Shown: positions 43,401 through 57,400 of the stretch, one piece after another | Position numbering within the stretch: the first letter of the stretch is position 1 | Layout: every line of letters begins with the position of its first letter | Source of the DNA: Arctopsyche grandis | Taxonomy: Eukaryota; Arthropoda; Insecta; Trichoptera; Hydropsychidae | DNA: 64,000 nucleotides | NCBI RefSeq assembly: GCF_051622035.1 | Contig: NC_135355.1 | Location: 2,046,001-2,110,000, forward strand | Direction of reading: 5' to 3' | Made by a program: the position numbers and the translations under genes | The notes under the pieces: generated by a model | Database searches by the model: none | What the model saw: only the letters and a program-made list of their open reading frames with translations | What the model was told of the DNA's origin: nothing

Positions 43401-45358
43401 GGTACGGCCTCAGCACCCGAGCACTATTCCGAGTAGCCATTGATAAAGTACGAATGGGAAATCTAGTTGCCGATGTTCTGGGAGGACATGGCACGTGAAG
43501 AAGAAGAATGCAAAACATATGTAACCCCCCCCCCTCCCCCCAGTGGCGTAGCTACCTAACAGCAGGGTCATGCAAAGCATGAGGGCCCAGATTGACAAGG
43601 GGCCCAAATTTCTCAACACTCAATATGAAAAGAATAATTAGGTTACCTGACAACTCGTTCACAGATTTTCCGTAAACCGATGATGCGCTCCAGGCATTGC
43701 GTATACGGCCATCTCTTTCTCACCCCGTCTGTTCACCATGATCTTGTTTACTATGCCATTACGTATGCAGCCATCTCTTTCACAGACCGTCTGTTATCGG
43801 TGAAAAAATGGTCTGTGAAAGAGATGGCTGCATACGTAATGGCAGAGTAAACGAGATCATGGTGAACAGACGGGGTGAGTAAGAGATGGCCGTATACGTA
43901 ATGCCTGGAGCGCATCATCGGTTTACGGAAAATCTGTGAACGAGTTTTCGTGTCACCGTTTGATCCGCATGCGGTCGTATTTATTTCAAATATCTTTTAA
44001 ATATATTTAATTTAATATTTATATTTAATTGTTTAGCATGAAAAACATTCAATTTAATAATTCTAATCATTTGTTGATACACATTTATTTTACCGACTTG
44101 AAAAATACTTCCTTCTCAATTTAAGGTTTACAAAATTACCAATAAGTACTTTTTCTATTAAGCTCTATTTTCTATGATTGTTTGTGTTCAATGGTCAGCC
44201 ATGCGAGATTATTTCATTTGTATTGTGTGATTGAGAGTTTTTTTTTGTAATCTTCTATAATTTTTAATGTAAAATAAGTCCTATGGAGACACTAGACTAG
44301 TCTTTTAATTTGCCTGCTGAGAAGTTCCAAGTGATGGGCTACATTTACAGCTGACCGAAAAAATATTAGTCTGCAATCATTAGCTATATTGAAAGAAAAA
44401 GTCGTCAAGAGGCACTTCATTCTGTCTTGATAACTTTTCAGGTCAACGAACATAATATGTATGAAAGTTCGGTTCGGTGATTATTGCGCACAAAACGCTC
44501 GCGCAAAAGTCACTAAAATCTCTATCACGGAACATCTGGCAGCCGAAAAGTCCATCATACTAATGAGAACTGGAGTGCCAAATATTCCGTAATCGCGATT
44601 TTCGTGGCAAATGTTGTCTTTTGGGCGATCGGAACGTACGTAATAATCCATTTACCGAAAGTTATTGTACCAGACAATGCACACCGAGCTCTGTAAATAT
44701 GTTAACCCTGCGAAAACAGGATCAATCACGTTATATGAGAGTTACATTGTTTTAAATTTAAACAAGCATTCCGTAGGCTTTAATAGCGCCTCTCAGAGTG
44801 CCTGCCGTACGTGAGTATTGACGATATTGCATATTATACTCCATGGAATTAATTTTATTTGCTCTCGTCCAAAGCTCTGTCCAAAACATGCATTTGATGA
44901 CAAACCTAGGATTTGCGAACCCACTCCAATGACGAGTCCATGTGCAAATGTAAACAGGCAGCTTAATCTAGCAAAGCAAATTACAAAATGGGGTGCGATA
45001 TGATACGTTTCGCATCAAAGTACATATATTCATGGTTTCATAATTTTACAGCCATATTCACAGAATGCAACATTCTTTCGCGATTTAAAAGTGGAGACAC
45101 AGTGCAGTACGCGAAACGTGTTTTTATACATAGTTTTGCACGTACAAAAAGACCCTAACACGCCTTATCTATCCCATCGCGATCTTTGGCAAAACTTACC
45201 CCGTGGAATGTTTTTGGCAGAACTCATCCCAGGGCTGCCATAATTGTCGGACCAACGACAGGGACACCCCCCCCCCCCAAAAAGAAATACCACTTTTACG
45301 ACATTCATAGCTTTATTATAAAAAAAATGCGCAATATTTTATCTCAAATCTAAAATAA

Positions 45359-45449
<91 letters not shown>

Positions 45450-48400
45450 AGATTAATGGGCTATTCATTTTAATAAAACCAAATAGAACATTTTATTTCA
45501 TCCTTCACTCTTTCCTGGCTTCATTATCATCGCTCTTTATTTGCCCAATCTTATTCCGATATATTCGTTTTTTGGAGCAGCTCTTTTTTTCCCTTTTATA
45601 TAATGATAGAATTCAATGCATGACATTTTATAATTTAAAACACATTGAATTATGCTTCTCACTGTGTCTTTCGTTTTCCATTCTACACATGTTTTATTTT
45701 CGATAAATGACCTCATATACATTACTTCCTCATAAATTTAATCCATGAACAAAATATCTCTTTCACTTAAATATGCAATAGTTTTTTCAACCTGTTCCCA
45801 TTCGGGTACTTCATGGAGAAGCATCCATGAAAAAACATTTTATTTCCACCATTTTCCCAAATAATTAATTCCAACGTTGTCAAATGCTTCTATTTGTGTC
45901 ATCGTAATTTTCTTATGTATTTTTTTAGTTTGTATACTTCGATGCCTATGTATTTATTCACTACTTAATCTTTCTGTTAATTGTTTTTTTGTGTCGTCTA
46001 AAATATTTTTACTTCAATGACAGTTATGATAGATTTTTCAAAATTTTTAATTTGCTTTTCAATCAAAAACATTTGGCTGTGTACAAACAAGGTTTAAAGT
46101 TCTGATAATGGATTTATAAAAAAATCCGTTATCGCTTTTGAAACATTTTATTCTTCTAAAAATTTCATCGGCTCCCACATCCGTAGTATTCTATCAATTG
46201 TTGGAAGGAGCGATAACTACCTACTTCTTGAATGGAATAGCATGTTATTATTTATTTATAGTTTTGGACCATTGTGGCTTTATGCTAATTTTATGCTCTT
46301 TAACCTAATGCGCCACAATGGCCTACATTTGAAAAGAGAAGAAAAACAAAAAATAAAACAAGTAAAATACATTATATGTGAGACAATAATTCGGTGGCCG
46401 TCACCGCATCGAAAGTCGAAAAAAACGAAATCTTTATTCTTGTTCGTTTACCATGCATACATATGAAGAGCGGGTAGTATATATGTACATATATATCGGT
46501 GGCGTGTGGTAAAATTCTCTCTATTTTTGTCGTACAGCCTTACTTAATGTGCGCGAGCAGAATACAAGAGGAACAGGCTGTTCCTCTTGTATCCTGCGCG
46601 TGCACATTAAGTAACGCTGTACGACAAAAAGAGAGATAATTTTACCGCACACCACTGATATATATTATATATACATAGTACCGTTTACCATGCATACATT
46701 CTTTTCGATCTTTCGACTTAAGATATTTCGATTTTCGATCTTTCGACTTTCGATGGAGTGAACCAGACCCAATAATTATATGAGACTTCAGCAAACTCGC
46801 AGAAATATTTAAGTTTTTCATTCCTTACTTATATAATATATTGAAAAACAAAAAAATGAATTAAATAAATGCCGGTGTTGTTAAGAGGGCTGTACACCCG
46901 AAACCTTAATTTTGTTACCGTTCCTTTCTTCGATATATATATTGAGTGTATGTATATATTGAGTGAATGCGACAATATATATCAATATATATATTGAGTG
47001 AATGCGACAGTTGCGCTTCGACCAGATAAAACGTATTTTAAATTGACAAAATCGAGGTTTCATATTCTCCCATTTTCTCCTCCAAAACTGGACCAATTTT
47101 TAAAAAAATTTCATCATCGGTATGAGAAAGATACTTTCTGTGCATCTATTTTTTTTTAAATCGACCGTTAAATAAGCACGCTGGACTCGTTTCGTGGGTG
47201 TAAAAAAGAGGCGATTTTATAGATGTTTGGCGGCTCCTAGCTCCTATAAAAAAATAATTAATCAAAAAAATAAAACGATAGATGCACCCCAATGGTGGAT
47301 ATCCATAGCATATTAAAAAATAATTTCTCTAGTGCCATAATTGAGAAAGGGATAAGTATAATACGTTTGTATGGACAAGGCGCTGCTGTCCAGCCCTCTT
47401 AATGATCGTGCATATCAATATTAGATATTTTGTACGTACAATATTATTGGAAAATATTTTTTTAATATGCGTAAATTTTAAATCGACCGGTAAAAATGAC
47501 TCTCGGGCGGGGACACTGGAACACAGACCTCAAAACCGGGACATGTCCCGGTGCACCGGGACGTATGGCAGCCCTAAGTTGTAAGGTATCCACCCCACTG
47601 GCTGGTCGTTAAAAATTCTAGTCGAAATCGTGATTTTTTTAATGACTACAATCCTGGTAAAACTTAAAAATATATCGTAAGTTGTTGTTTACATCGGTTA
47701 AGAGAGATATGTTCGTATTTGTTTACACTCGTAAGTAAGTAGAAATTTGAAAATTGTCAGTCCCGCTTCTTTTGGATCGGAATCAATATGGAGAATCTTC
47801 GCGTCAGGTTCATGCAATTTAAACTGGCGTCGGCGCAGGCTGAGGCTGAGATGTCGAAGGCACTATTGAGGGGCTGTGAAAGTACACAAACATAATGCAT
47901 TGCAAGTTGCAACCGCAACTTACACTTTTGTCTCTGATGTTTGCTCTCGCTTCTCATTTGTCACTCTTCATTCCCTTTCGTTCTTCCCCCGCACCCCCAT
48001 CCTCCCCCCGGCCGTGCAATGGCTGCTGAAAAAATAAACAACGAGTCGGGCCCAAAACGCCGAATGCCGAACGCAGAACGCCGAACGCGACACCCGCTTC
48101 TGACGTTTCATGTGTTTTAGGGGTGTGTAACCTTTTTTTGTAGAAGCAATGCACTTCATGATCCAACTTATGTATGCGCAGTATTGTCGTATAGCTATAG
48201 GAAACAAACACGCGTACATCGGAATCAATAATTGTGAAGTTCTATCAATATTCCCCATAAGAGGGTTGCCTACACGCTCAGACGAAAACACAAAAAATCC
48301 AATTTAATATATAATTTCGAAAGAGACTTTGTAAGTATGTAAATATATATATATATATATATTTTTTTTTTTTTTGATTTTTAAATGCTTTTTATTATTA

Positions 48401-51400
48401 CTAAATTATGTTTACAATACATCTTATATATATTTTAATAGCTACTGATCTACTGATCATTTTCTATTTTACAATTTTAAATTAACTTTGTTAGTAATCA
48501 TAGTATTATATTATTATAATGTTAATATGTACAGCGTAATAGGAAAAAGAGCTCAAAAACCCATTTACAATTTTTATGCAAATATATCATTTTGGTTCGT
48601 AACATCGAAAATAAATCGGTTTCTATGACGATTCGATGTATAAATTTTTTTGATTCAAATAAATTCGCCCCCGGCCCCGGGGGCGCTGGGGGGGCCGCCG
48701 GATTCTAGTATAATATACATATAATATATTATATAATATACATATAATATATAATATACATATAATATGGGGGGGGCAACTACCGCGCCCGCAGACCCCG
48801 CAATGCGGGGGGGCGCCGCAAAGCGGCGTGCCTTTTTTGCAGATTTTTTAATTTGTTCTGTAATTTCTTTGCAATAATTTTTTTAAAAACCTCTGTTATT
48901 TTTTAACCTATTTGCATCTCGTTTTATTGTATTTACATATAGCTGACAATTCTCTCTCATTCTTGTATATATTTTTGTTAAAACAACGTGTTAAAACAAT
49001 AAAATAAAATTACATGAGGCGTAAAAACGTAAAAATTTATAAATTTATAAATTTTTAGCTCTCAACATTAACAGGTGGGAAGTTTTTAAGGAAAATTCAT
49101 CATCAGTTACTTTAAACAGATTATGCAGTGCTTGTTGGTCGTCCAGATTAGACTGTATTAATGCACTTCGATATATATGTATGTAGGTACATACATATAT
49201 GTACAGATGTTTTAAAATTTCTTACAGAAATAATTTTAAAAAGTAAAAGAAATGATGAACAATCAAAAGAAAAGTGACTAAAATAGAAAATGGAATGTTT
49301 CGAATTTATTATCCTACTCGTGCTTCTTGAAAAATTCTTCGGTTTCTCAACTTTATTTCAAAGTTCCTTCAATCAAAAAACGCTGATGATATCAGTGCTC
49401 AGTCTATGATTAGACTGAGCACTGATGCATATTGCAGATCAGTAATTTTAGAAATAAATTTGAAGGATTCGTAACAATTTCAACAATATTAGGGTTGAAG
49501 CCAAAATTGACTCTAAAAGCATTTCGATGAACTTAGTCACGATATACGATTCCAGGATCCATTAAAAGAAATTTTGAACAATTTTTAATGCGGCACTAAA
49601 CGTAACCTAAGTGCAAATGAAGGTTCGTATCGCGTTATTTAAACATTGTTTCAAAGTTCGCTTCCCTGCAAAACAATTATCAGATGACGATTTACATATA
49701 TGTACATATGTATATCATGAAGCTATGTCTCTAACCAACTAATATGTCAATGATTTTGACAAATCATTGCCTGATCAGATACTTGATTTCCGTTCGTGCT
49801 TAAAAGAAAATAAACCTTTATAAATAAATAAAAATAAAGAAGATCAACGTGTTCATAATTTGGAAAAACTCTTCATTTGTAATTTTTATAATTTAAATTC
49901 GTCATTCAAATCATCTTGTTCCTCACGCTTCCGGTAACTGTAGCCACTACGGAGCGCTCGTTCACAAGTTGAAACTTATTAAAAATTACTTAAGGTCAAT
50001 TATGTCACAACATCGTCTTAAAATATTAGCAATGATTTATTTAATGATTAGTATTAAATTTTAACAAAATAGTCGTGTTTGCCAATGAGTCCAGAAAAAG
50101 TTTTTCTACGTAAAAAAGGTATGAATTATTAATTTGGAAAGTTATTTTTCTCTAAGAATATGAATATATGGGGGGGGGGGGCGCCTGGAATTCACGCTAC
50201 GTCACTGACCTTCATCTATTGTTACTACGTACATACATTAAAAAAAATAACAAAACGATCTAGGAAAGTGGTTAAAAATCAAATTACAAATTTCGGTTCG
50301 GGAATAATCTGTTTACAGTATTTAACATGAATTTTAGCTATTTATGTTTCATTTTAATAAATAGAATGTTCAGTTTTAGTACACTCTCCTTGCAATCGTA
50401 TATAGTGGAATGAGACGTGGCATATCACTTTGTTCACATGAACGGTTGACGAAAATAAAAGATTTTTTTTTTTTAAATAATTAAATTTTAAATTATTAAT
50501 AAATCATTAATTCCGTTGATCCGAATTTCGATATTTTATTTATTTTATTTTGTTAGGAAAATTTACAGTTCTATTAAATTACAAAATTGATAGCAAAAAA
50601 AATTATTAAAAGAAAACCAATTTTAAAAATTTTGGCATATAGGTGAAAGAAAAAGAAAATTTGAACATTAAAAATAACAATAAAGTAAGATAATTAGAAA
50701 AAACATAAAAATAATAAATAATAAAAATGACAATACAATAAAAAGAATAAAATAAACATTCAAAATCACAATTATCAATTTACAAGAATGTTAAGCATCA
50801 AAAAACAAATTAGCAACAATCACTCTAGCTTGGTTTGTATTAATATTAAATAAGTCAAAATCACAATTGGTAGAAATGAGTGTATTGATAGTGGAGCTTC
50901 CACGCCAGATGAATGAGCTTCTTCCATAATTTGAAAATACATTAGGCACGTAAAGGAGCTCATTACATCTGGTCGTTCTATTTGGCACACGAAATGATAT
51001 ACGCAAGTCTACTCAATAATTGAGGACAGTCAATCGAGCCGTTTAAAAATAAATAGGATGTTCAAAGTTATTGAGATGTCAGCTATCTCTCTCCTTTTGA
51101 CAAGTGGAAGCAGATGCTGACACCTACAAGCATCTTCATAAGATGCATAGGATAATCCAAAACGGCTGCCGACGTACCTCGAAAAATTTTTTTGGATGCG
51201 CTCCAATCTGATCCTTGCACCAGAGTACTCTGGGTTCCAGATTTGGGACGCAATCATATTTGCGCAGTTTTCTGTACGTCGAATTTTCATGGAGCCGGGA
51301 GAGCCGCGCACTTTTTTCGTAGCGGCGGTTATCTTGGTAGCGATTCAGGACGAAAACACACAGCGATGGCACATGTAAAGCCCTCTTTCAAAGAATTTAA

Positions 51401-54400
51401 CCCCTAAAGCCAGTCTGAGAGACTCTCTATATAAAAAAACACACTGTACATAGCCAAGTACAAAATAAACAATAACGCATGAACACACAAAGGCGCACAT
51501 GCGTTAGGAATTAGGAATAGAAATGTGGCACATAGTTTTTTTTTTTAGATAGTTTTAAACTTGCGAAAAAAATGTACAGATTCATGGCGCGCCCAGCATG
51601 AATCGTCCCAAAATCACCCCCTGGAGTGTTTTCGGTAAAATTGTACCCTTGCTTGATAGTGATCGATAGCAGTGTATCCTATATTTAAAAGAATGTGGGA
51701 GACATAACGGGCAGTCAAGCATACGACGTGCCGTTTCTGTGTGATTTCGCCTTCACTCTTCGCCACGTCAAATATATGGCTCATTGGTAGTTTGAATAAA
51801 ATGTTGTAGTAAGGATCATTGATGTATAATACACATAGATGAGCCCTGACGTGTGATTTTGTCATCGCTAACTGAGGGGTGCGGGGAAGTTGGGAAAAAA
51901 ATGGTTTTTTTCCCTACGACGCAGCGGTACCTACCTACCTACTAAGAGAAACTGTGCATGTGCCATGTATTTTGCATGCGCCAAAAGGGAGACCAGTATA
52001 AGACGTGAGGGCGGATCTAGTGTATTATACATCAATGAGTAAGGATATAATGGCCAAGTTTTTGAATGATACGAGAGTCGAAAAGCGTAGGCAAACCGAC
52101 GGTTGGCGACCGGGGAAGTTTGCGAGTGGTGAGTGGTGAGTGGCGAGTGGCGGTAGCGAGTGGCGCCGCCTAGCGGGACGCCGCGGCAGCTCTGGTTCGT
52201 TCGACAGTCGCACTCGCACTCGCAGTCGCATTCGCTTCTCTGCCATTAGTGCCGCCGGCTCGGGGCGAAGCGCGCGCTCAGGTATTCATCCTCAATCGTC
52301 TACTCTTCACCTTTTTTTTACTACACTGCGAGGCGTGCCGCCTTCGACTCTTCACGTTCGTATTTCGCCGATCTGAAACACGCAAATGCGTTAAACATAT
52401 CGCCCAGCGTGACCGCCGGTAGCCGGTAGCCGGTAGACGGTATGCGGTAGGCGCGTGTTCGCTAATTAGTGGGCGCGTGTGGCGTCTTTCGTCTCGTCTG
52501 TTTTCCTATCATCAGCACGCGGCGAAGCATCGTCAGTATGTTCGCCGGTTTGATTGGCGTCGCGTCCCCAATCGAGTGATGGTCGCCAATCAGCGGTCAG
52601 CGATCAGCGATCAGCGATCAGCGATCTCTATGATCGATGGATGGATGGATGGATGGATGGCGCTCATCCCGCCATGTTTATTCGCGCCCGTCATGTATTC
52701 CGCGACGATTTCCGTCGGATATGCCCGAAGCCGGCTTCCCCCACCCCCCACCTCCCCTCGGCATGCGCGTCCATTTTCTTGTCGGGCCGTTTCCCGCCGT
52801 CTCGAAAGAAGCTCGCTCGGGGTGACGTCACGCCGGGTCGGTGTCTGGCCCGAGCCCTTGCCCCCTACTCCTCTACTCCTCTACTCCTCTACTCCTCTAC
52901 CCCTCAACTCCTCCCCGCGCGAAGCTCTCGATCTCGTCTATGGTCGATGGTCGACGTTGGCGTTGGCGTCGGTAGTCGAGTTTCCGCTTCCGGTCAGTTT
53001 TCCCGCGGATCAGCCATCGGCGTCACGCGCGCCACCTACGCGTCATACATTATTTTCAACGTATCCATGCGTTGTCGTTGCCGTTGCCGTTTGTGTGCGT
53101 TCGTATTCGTGTACGTGTCGTGTCGTGTTGTGTGAGTGTGTGAGTGAGTTGAATCAATTCGCTCGACGCGTCCTCTGTCCTCGCTTTGGGCTTCTCTTCG
53201 TTGTTTATAAAACTAGCATCTGCGTATTTACGAAAATCGTGTGCCGCCATTTTTTTTTTTTTTTTACTTCAAATAAACGCGTTTTTTTAACGCCGATTTT
53301 TAACTCAAATATTAAGATTAATTGCTAAAAATTTGCGTTGTTTGTTTTTTTTTTTTTAATATTTGACGATATTTTTCCTCCATAACGTTAAATTTTAAGT
53401 GTTTAAAAATTGCATCATTTATTTTATCAGGTTGTTTAGCGCCATTTTATTTTTTTCTCCAAAAACAATTGAACTCATTTTTTTTCCTCAAAACAAATGA
53501 AATTCTGTTTTTTCCTCAAAACTAATGAAATTCTGTTTTTTTCTTAAAACAAATGAAATTCATTAATTTACCAAAACAAATGAAATTCATTATTTTTTTT
53601 TTATATATATAAGACGCCATTTTCTCCCGAAAAATGTGAATTTTTTTTTTTACAATATAAAACATTTATTCGATTGTTTTCGACATTATTTTTTCATCCT
53701 TTTTTTTTTTACATTTATACAAAAAAAATTAAACGCACGCAGATTTCTCAGTATCCGTATAACGATACATAATTAATTAGGCGAAAAAATAATGTTCGCA
53801 TATGAATGTTCATAAAATAAATTCACTTTTAATACATGCATAAAATTAACGAAACGTTCGTTCTACAAATATGTGTATTTTTATGTAAATTCTAAGTATT
53901 TTGTATTTCTGTTTCAGGTTTAAATAAAATTTTTATATAAAATGTCCGATGATGGGGGTGCCGTCGTAGAGAAGAAAGGCCGAGGACGTCCCAAGTCTAA
54001 TGGCACACAGGCTGCTGTAAGATTTCACCGAAGAAATCGTAACTCTTACTGTATCTCTGTCGACTGCGCTTTATCGAAGTTTGTCTCGTTTCAGGAATCG
54101 AAAGGAGAGGCAAAGAAGAGAGGACGCCAGCCTACTCCCGCCAAAAAAGAATCGACAAAGTCGTCAGACGATGAACCTCCAGCGACGAAACGGGGGAGAG
54201 GACGCCCCAAAGGTTCCAAGAAAAAAGCAGCCAAACCCAAGGTTTCAATATTTGCCGTGCGGCTTTGAAATTGTATCGTATTGAGAGTGTGGCGCGTTTG
54301 ATTCGAAGTGCGATTTGTTTTAGCAACCCGCTGTCGACGGCCGGGGCCGCGGACGACCACGCAAAGACGCAGCACCTCCTAAACAACAAGCCGCGTCTAC

Positions 54401-57400
54401 CGAAGAGGAGCAAGACGACGACGAGGAGGAGGACGGTTCCGACCAGTAGAGCCGTCGCCGTAAACTTCTGGACTCTCTATCTTCCGCACCCGTGTTTATA
54501 ACTGGTTACGTTACTTTAAGTGAGCGCAGCGCTATGGGTGAACTTACTCGTGGGTTGTCCGTTCGTAAACTGCATTTACAATTTCAAAAATAAAAAAAGA
54601 GCAAAATAGTACCCGACGTATATATGAGTGTGCGTTGAAGACTGTTATTTTGTTGACGGTTTTCAATAGATACATATCTAATGTGAGTGTTGCGAATATG
54701 CTGCTATTTAGGTATGAATACACGCCAACTTTGAACTCGCACCGTTGAAATTGTACGCTTACTTGAAACCCTAATGATGCATTGTATTGTCGAATGCGAT
54801 AATCTTACATTATTATTTCAGTCGGAGGACAAGTTTTCCGACGTATTGATATTAATTTTCTTCGAATCGGGTGTGCGGTTGATGGTCGGTCCATTTTAGG
54901 ATAATTATACGTAAATGATAGATGTGTTTTGCTACCAGAGCTATTTCATTCGTCTCATTGTTTTTTTTTTCTTTCATGATTTCATCACCTGTGGTGTTCA
55001 AAATCCTCACGATTAATTATCATTCATTATGTACACTGTATTTTTTTTGTATTCTTTAATTTTTAATGCTTCCTATGTATTACTTTTAAGATGGTCATTA
55101 AGACAAGATAAGATATATGCACAAGTAGAACTGAATAGTATTTTCCTAAGTAGACATTGATATTTTAAAAATTGACAATGAAAATTATTTTTTTTTTTAT
55201 AAATATAACTAATTTTAATCTAACAACATATTGGCTGGTCTATAAAGACATTTTTGACTACTTTGTAAAGGTTTTTTAGCGATAAGCTGTTTTCATCTCG
55301 TGTTAAACATCAAATTTTTAGGGCAGTGCACTGCGCCATTTTGTTATAAACAAATTGTAAAGGAAAATTTCTTACAAAGTCTTTCCAAATGTATTTTTCA
55401 ATTTTGAAGTGGAAACAAATGTATAGTAAATTTGGAAGATTTGGGAAACGTGCCATTTTATGATTTACCACATAAGCTGATCTGATTTTTTTGTATTACA
55501 ACTATTTTATCGAAAGGCAATAAGGATTTTCCAATACATAGCTCTTGTTTTAAAACTATCCTTGTCATGTGTGCATGTGAGTGATGTAATGAATAGATTT
55601 AAATAAAAAATATACAATATAATGGATTTGTATTTGTTTTTTTTTCTTCATACATTATCCTAGACTTCTTAATTTTATATTAATTAGTACATAATTAACT
55701 TTGGGACTACACTTCGTATTACATTATAATGAGCTTATCTATGTTCTAATTCATTGTTGGGTGGGTTTTTTTTAGGTAATACTGAGGTTTGACTAATTTA
55801 AACGATTTCAGGGGGGGGGGATCATTTAAATAATAAATCTTCAATATGTATATAAAAATTGAGTTGACAATTAAAATATATGTTCATACGAACTCGCCTT
55901 GTCGATTTTTTTTTGTATACAGTAGAAGTAAAAATAGTATTTGAATCCTTGAAAGGCTTTTGGAATTCATTTTGCTTTCAATAAATTACATATGTATATG
56001 CATTTATATGTAATATTTTGAGATTTCTGACCTTGGAATTAAAAACTTAAATAAACGCTTTAAGAAAACGGATAACACCTCGTTAATTAATATCTACTTT
56101 TTAAATAATCTAGGGTTGAATAACAAAAAAATATTCTATTATAGGTATAAGTCACTAGTGTTTTAAACACATGCTTTTGATTGGATCATAATTAATTATT
56201 GGATTATATTTTTCACATAAATGAATATAAATTCGAAGTAGGCATATAAGTGGTACATATTCAATCGGAAGTAATAAGCCATTTGATAATTAATTATAAA
56301 TTATGTTTTGTTCTTTTAGTTGAAAAGATAAATTTAAACCAAGTCAACATTATATTCAAATTTTCTATGCCTTGAAGTAAATTGCTTTTTTTTTTTGGAA
56401 AATTATAATTTTTTTTTATAATGTAAGTTGTACATCAGCAGGACGAGCATATAAAATGTACTTAATTAAATAAAAAAGATTTTGTTCTACATATCTATTA
56501 AATTAATTTTACTAAATAAAAATATTCTAAACTATGTACACATGTTTCTCCCGTTCCCTTTCCAAATTTGTAGAAATGGTTAAAATTAAAAATATGTACA
56601 TTGGTACATTCACAAAAATTTATTTATGGTATGACTATGTATATTACATATTTAAAAATCACCTTAAAATATATTGTATAAAATTCAAAAAATAATATAA
56701 ATTAACGAATTGCAAAATATTATATCTGGACTAATTATCAAAATCTCTTCATTTAATTACTTTTTGTTAATATTTTATTTTGATTCTTGGTTTTGTCTTA
56801 TACTTACTAAGTAACAGTGACCATATTTTTTGGAGAAAATAAAAGAAAAATAATCGTTCTGTAACAAAGAATGCTTTATAAGTTTACAAAATTTATTATA
56901 AAATATTAGCATACCAAATTTAGAATTTTAAACAATCATATTTATTAAACACTAGTGGTTTTACGGGGCTTTGGTATTTGTAATATAAACCGCTTAAACA
57001 TGGCTAATATAATAAATAGTAAACATTTTATTAAATTCATTTGAATAGATTTTTATTTAAATTTATTTGAATATTCATTTGTTTTATATTAAATTTATCG
57101 TCATGGATTCTATGAACCAATGATAGTCACATACATACATACAAAGTCTCTTTCGAAATGATATATTAGATTATTGCAATTTAAAAGACATTGATTTTGA
57201 CGTCTTTTTACACGAATGAACTTTTTTAATAACGCAGGTTCATGCTCTAAAAAATATCACAAAAATTTAAATAGCTCATTTCAAAGTTGCATTCGCTTTG
57301 CATCACCTTTTTATTTTTTTTATTACATACCTCCTTTACGTTTCACATGGTTTTCGTGTAAATGATATTTTTTTATATCTTATTTTACATATAACCAGGG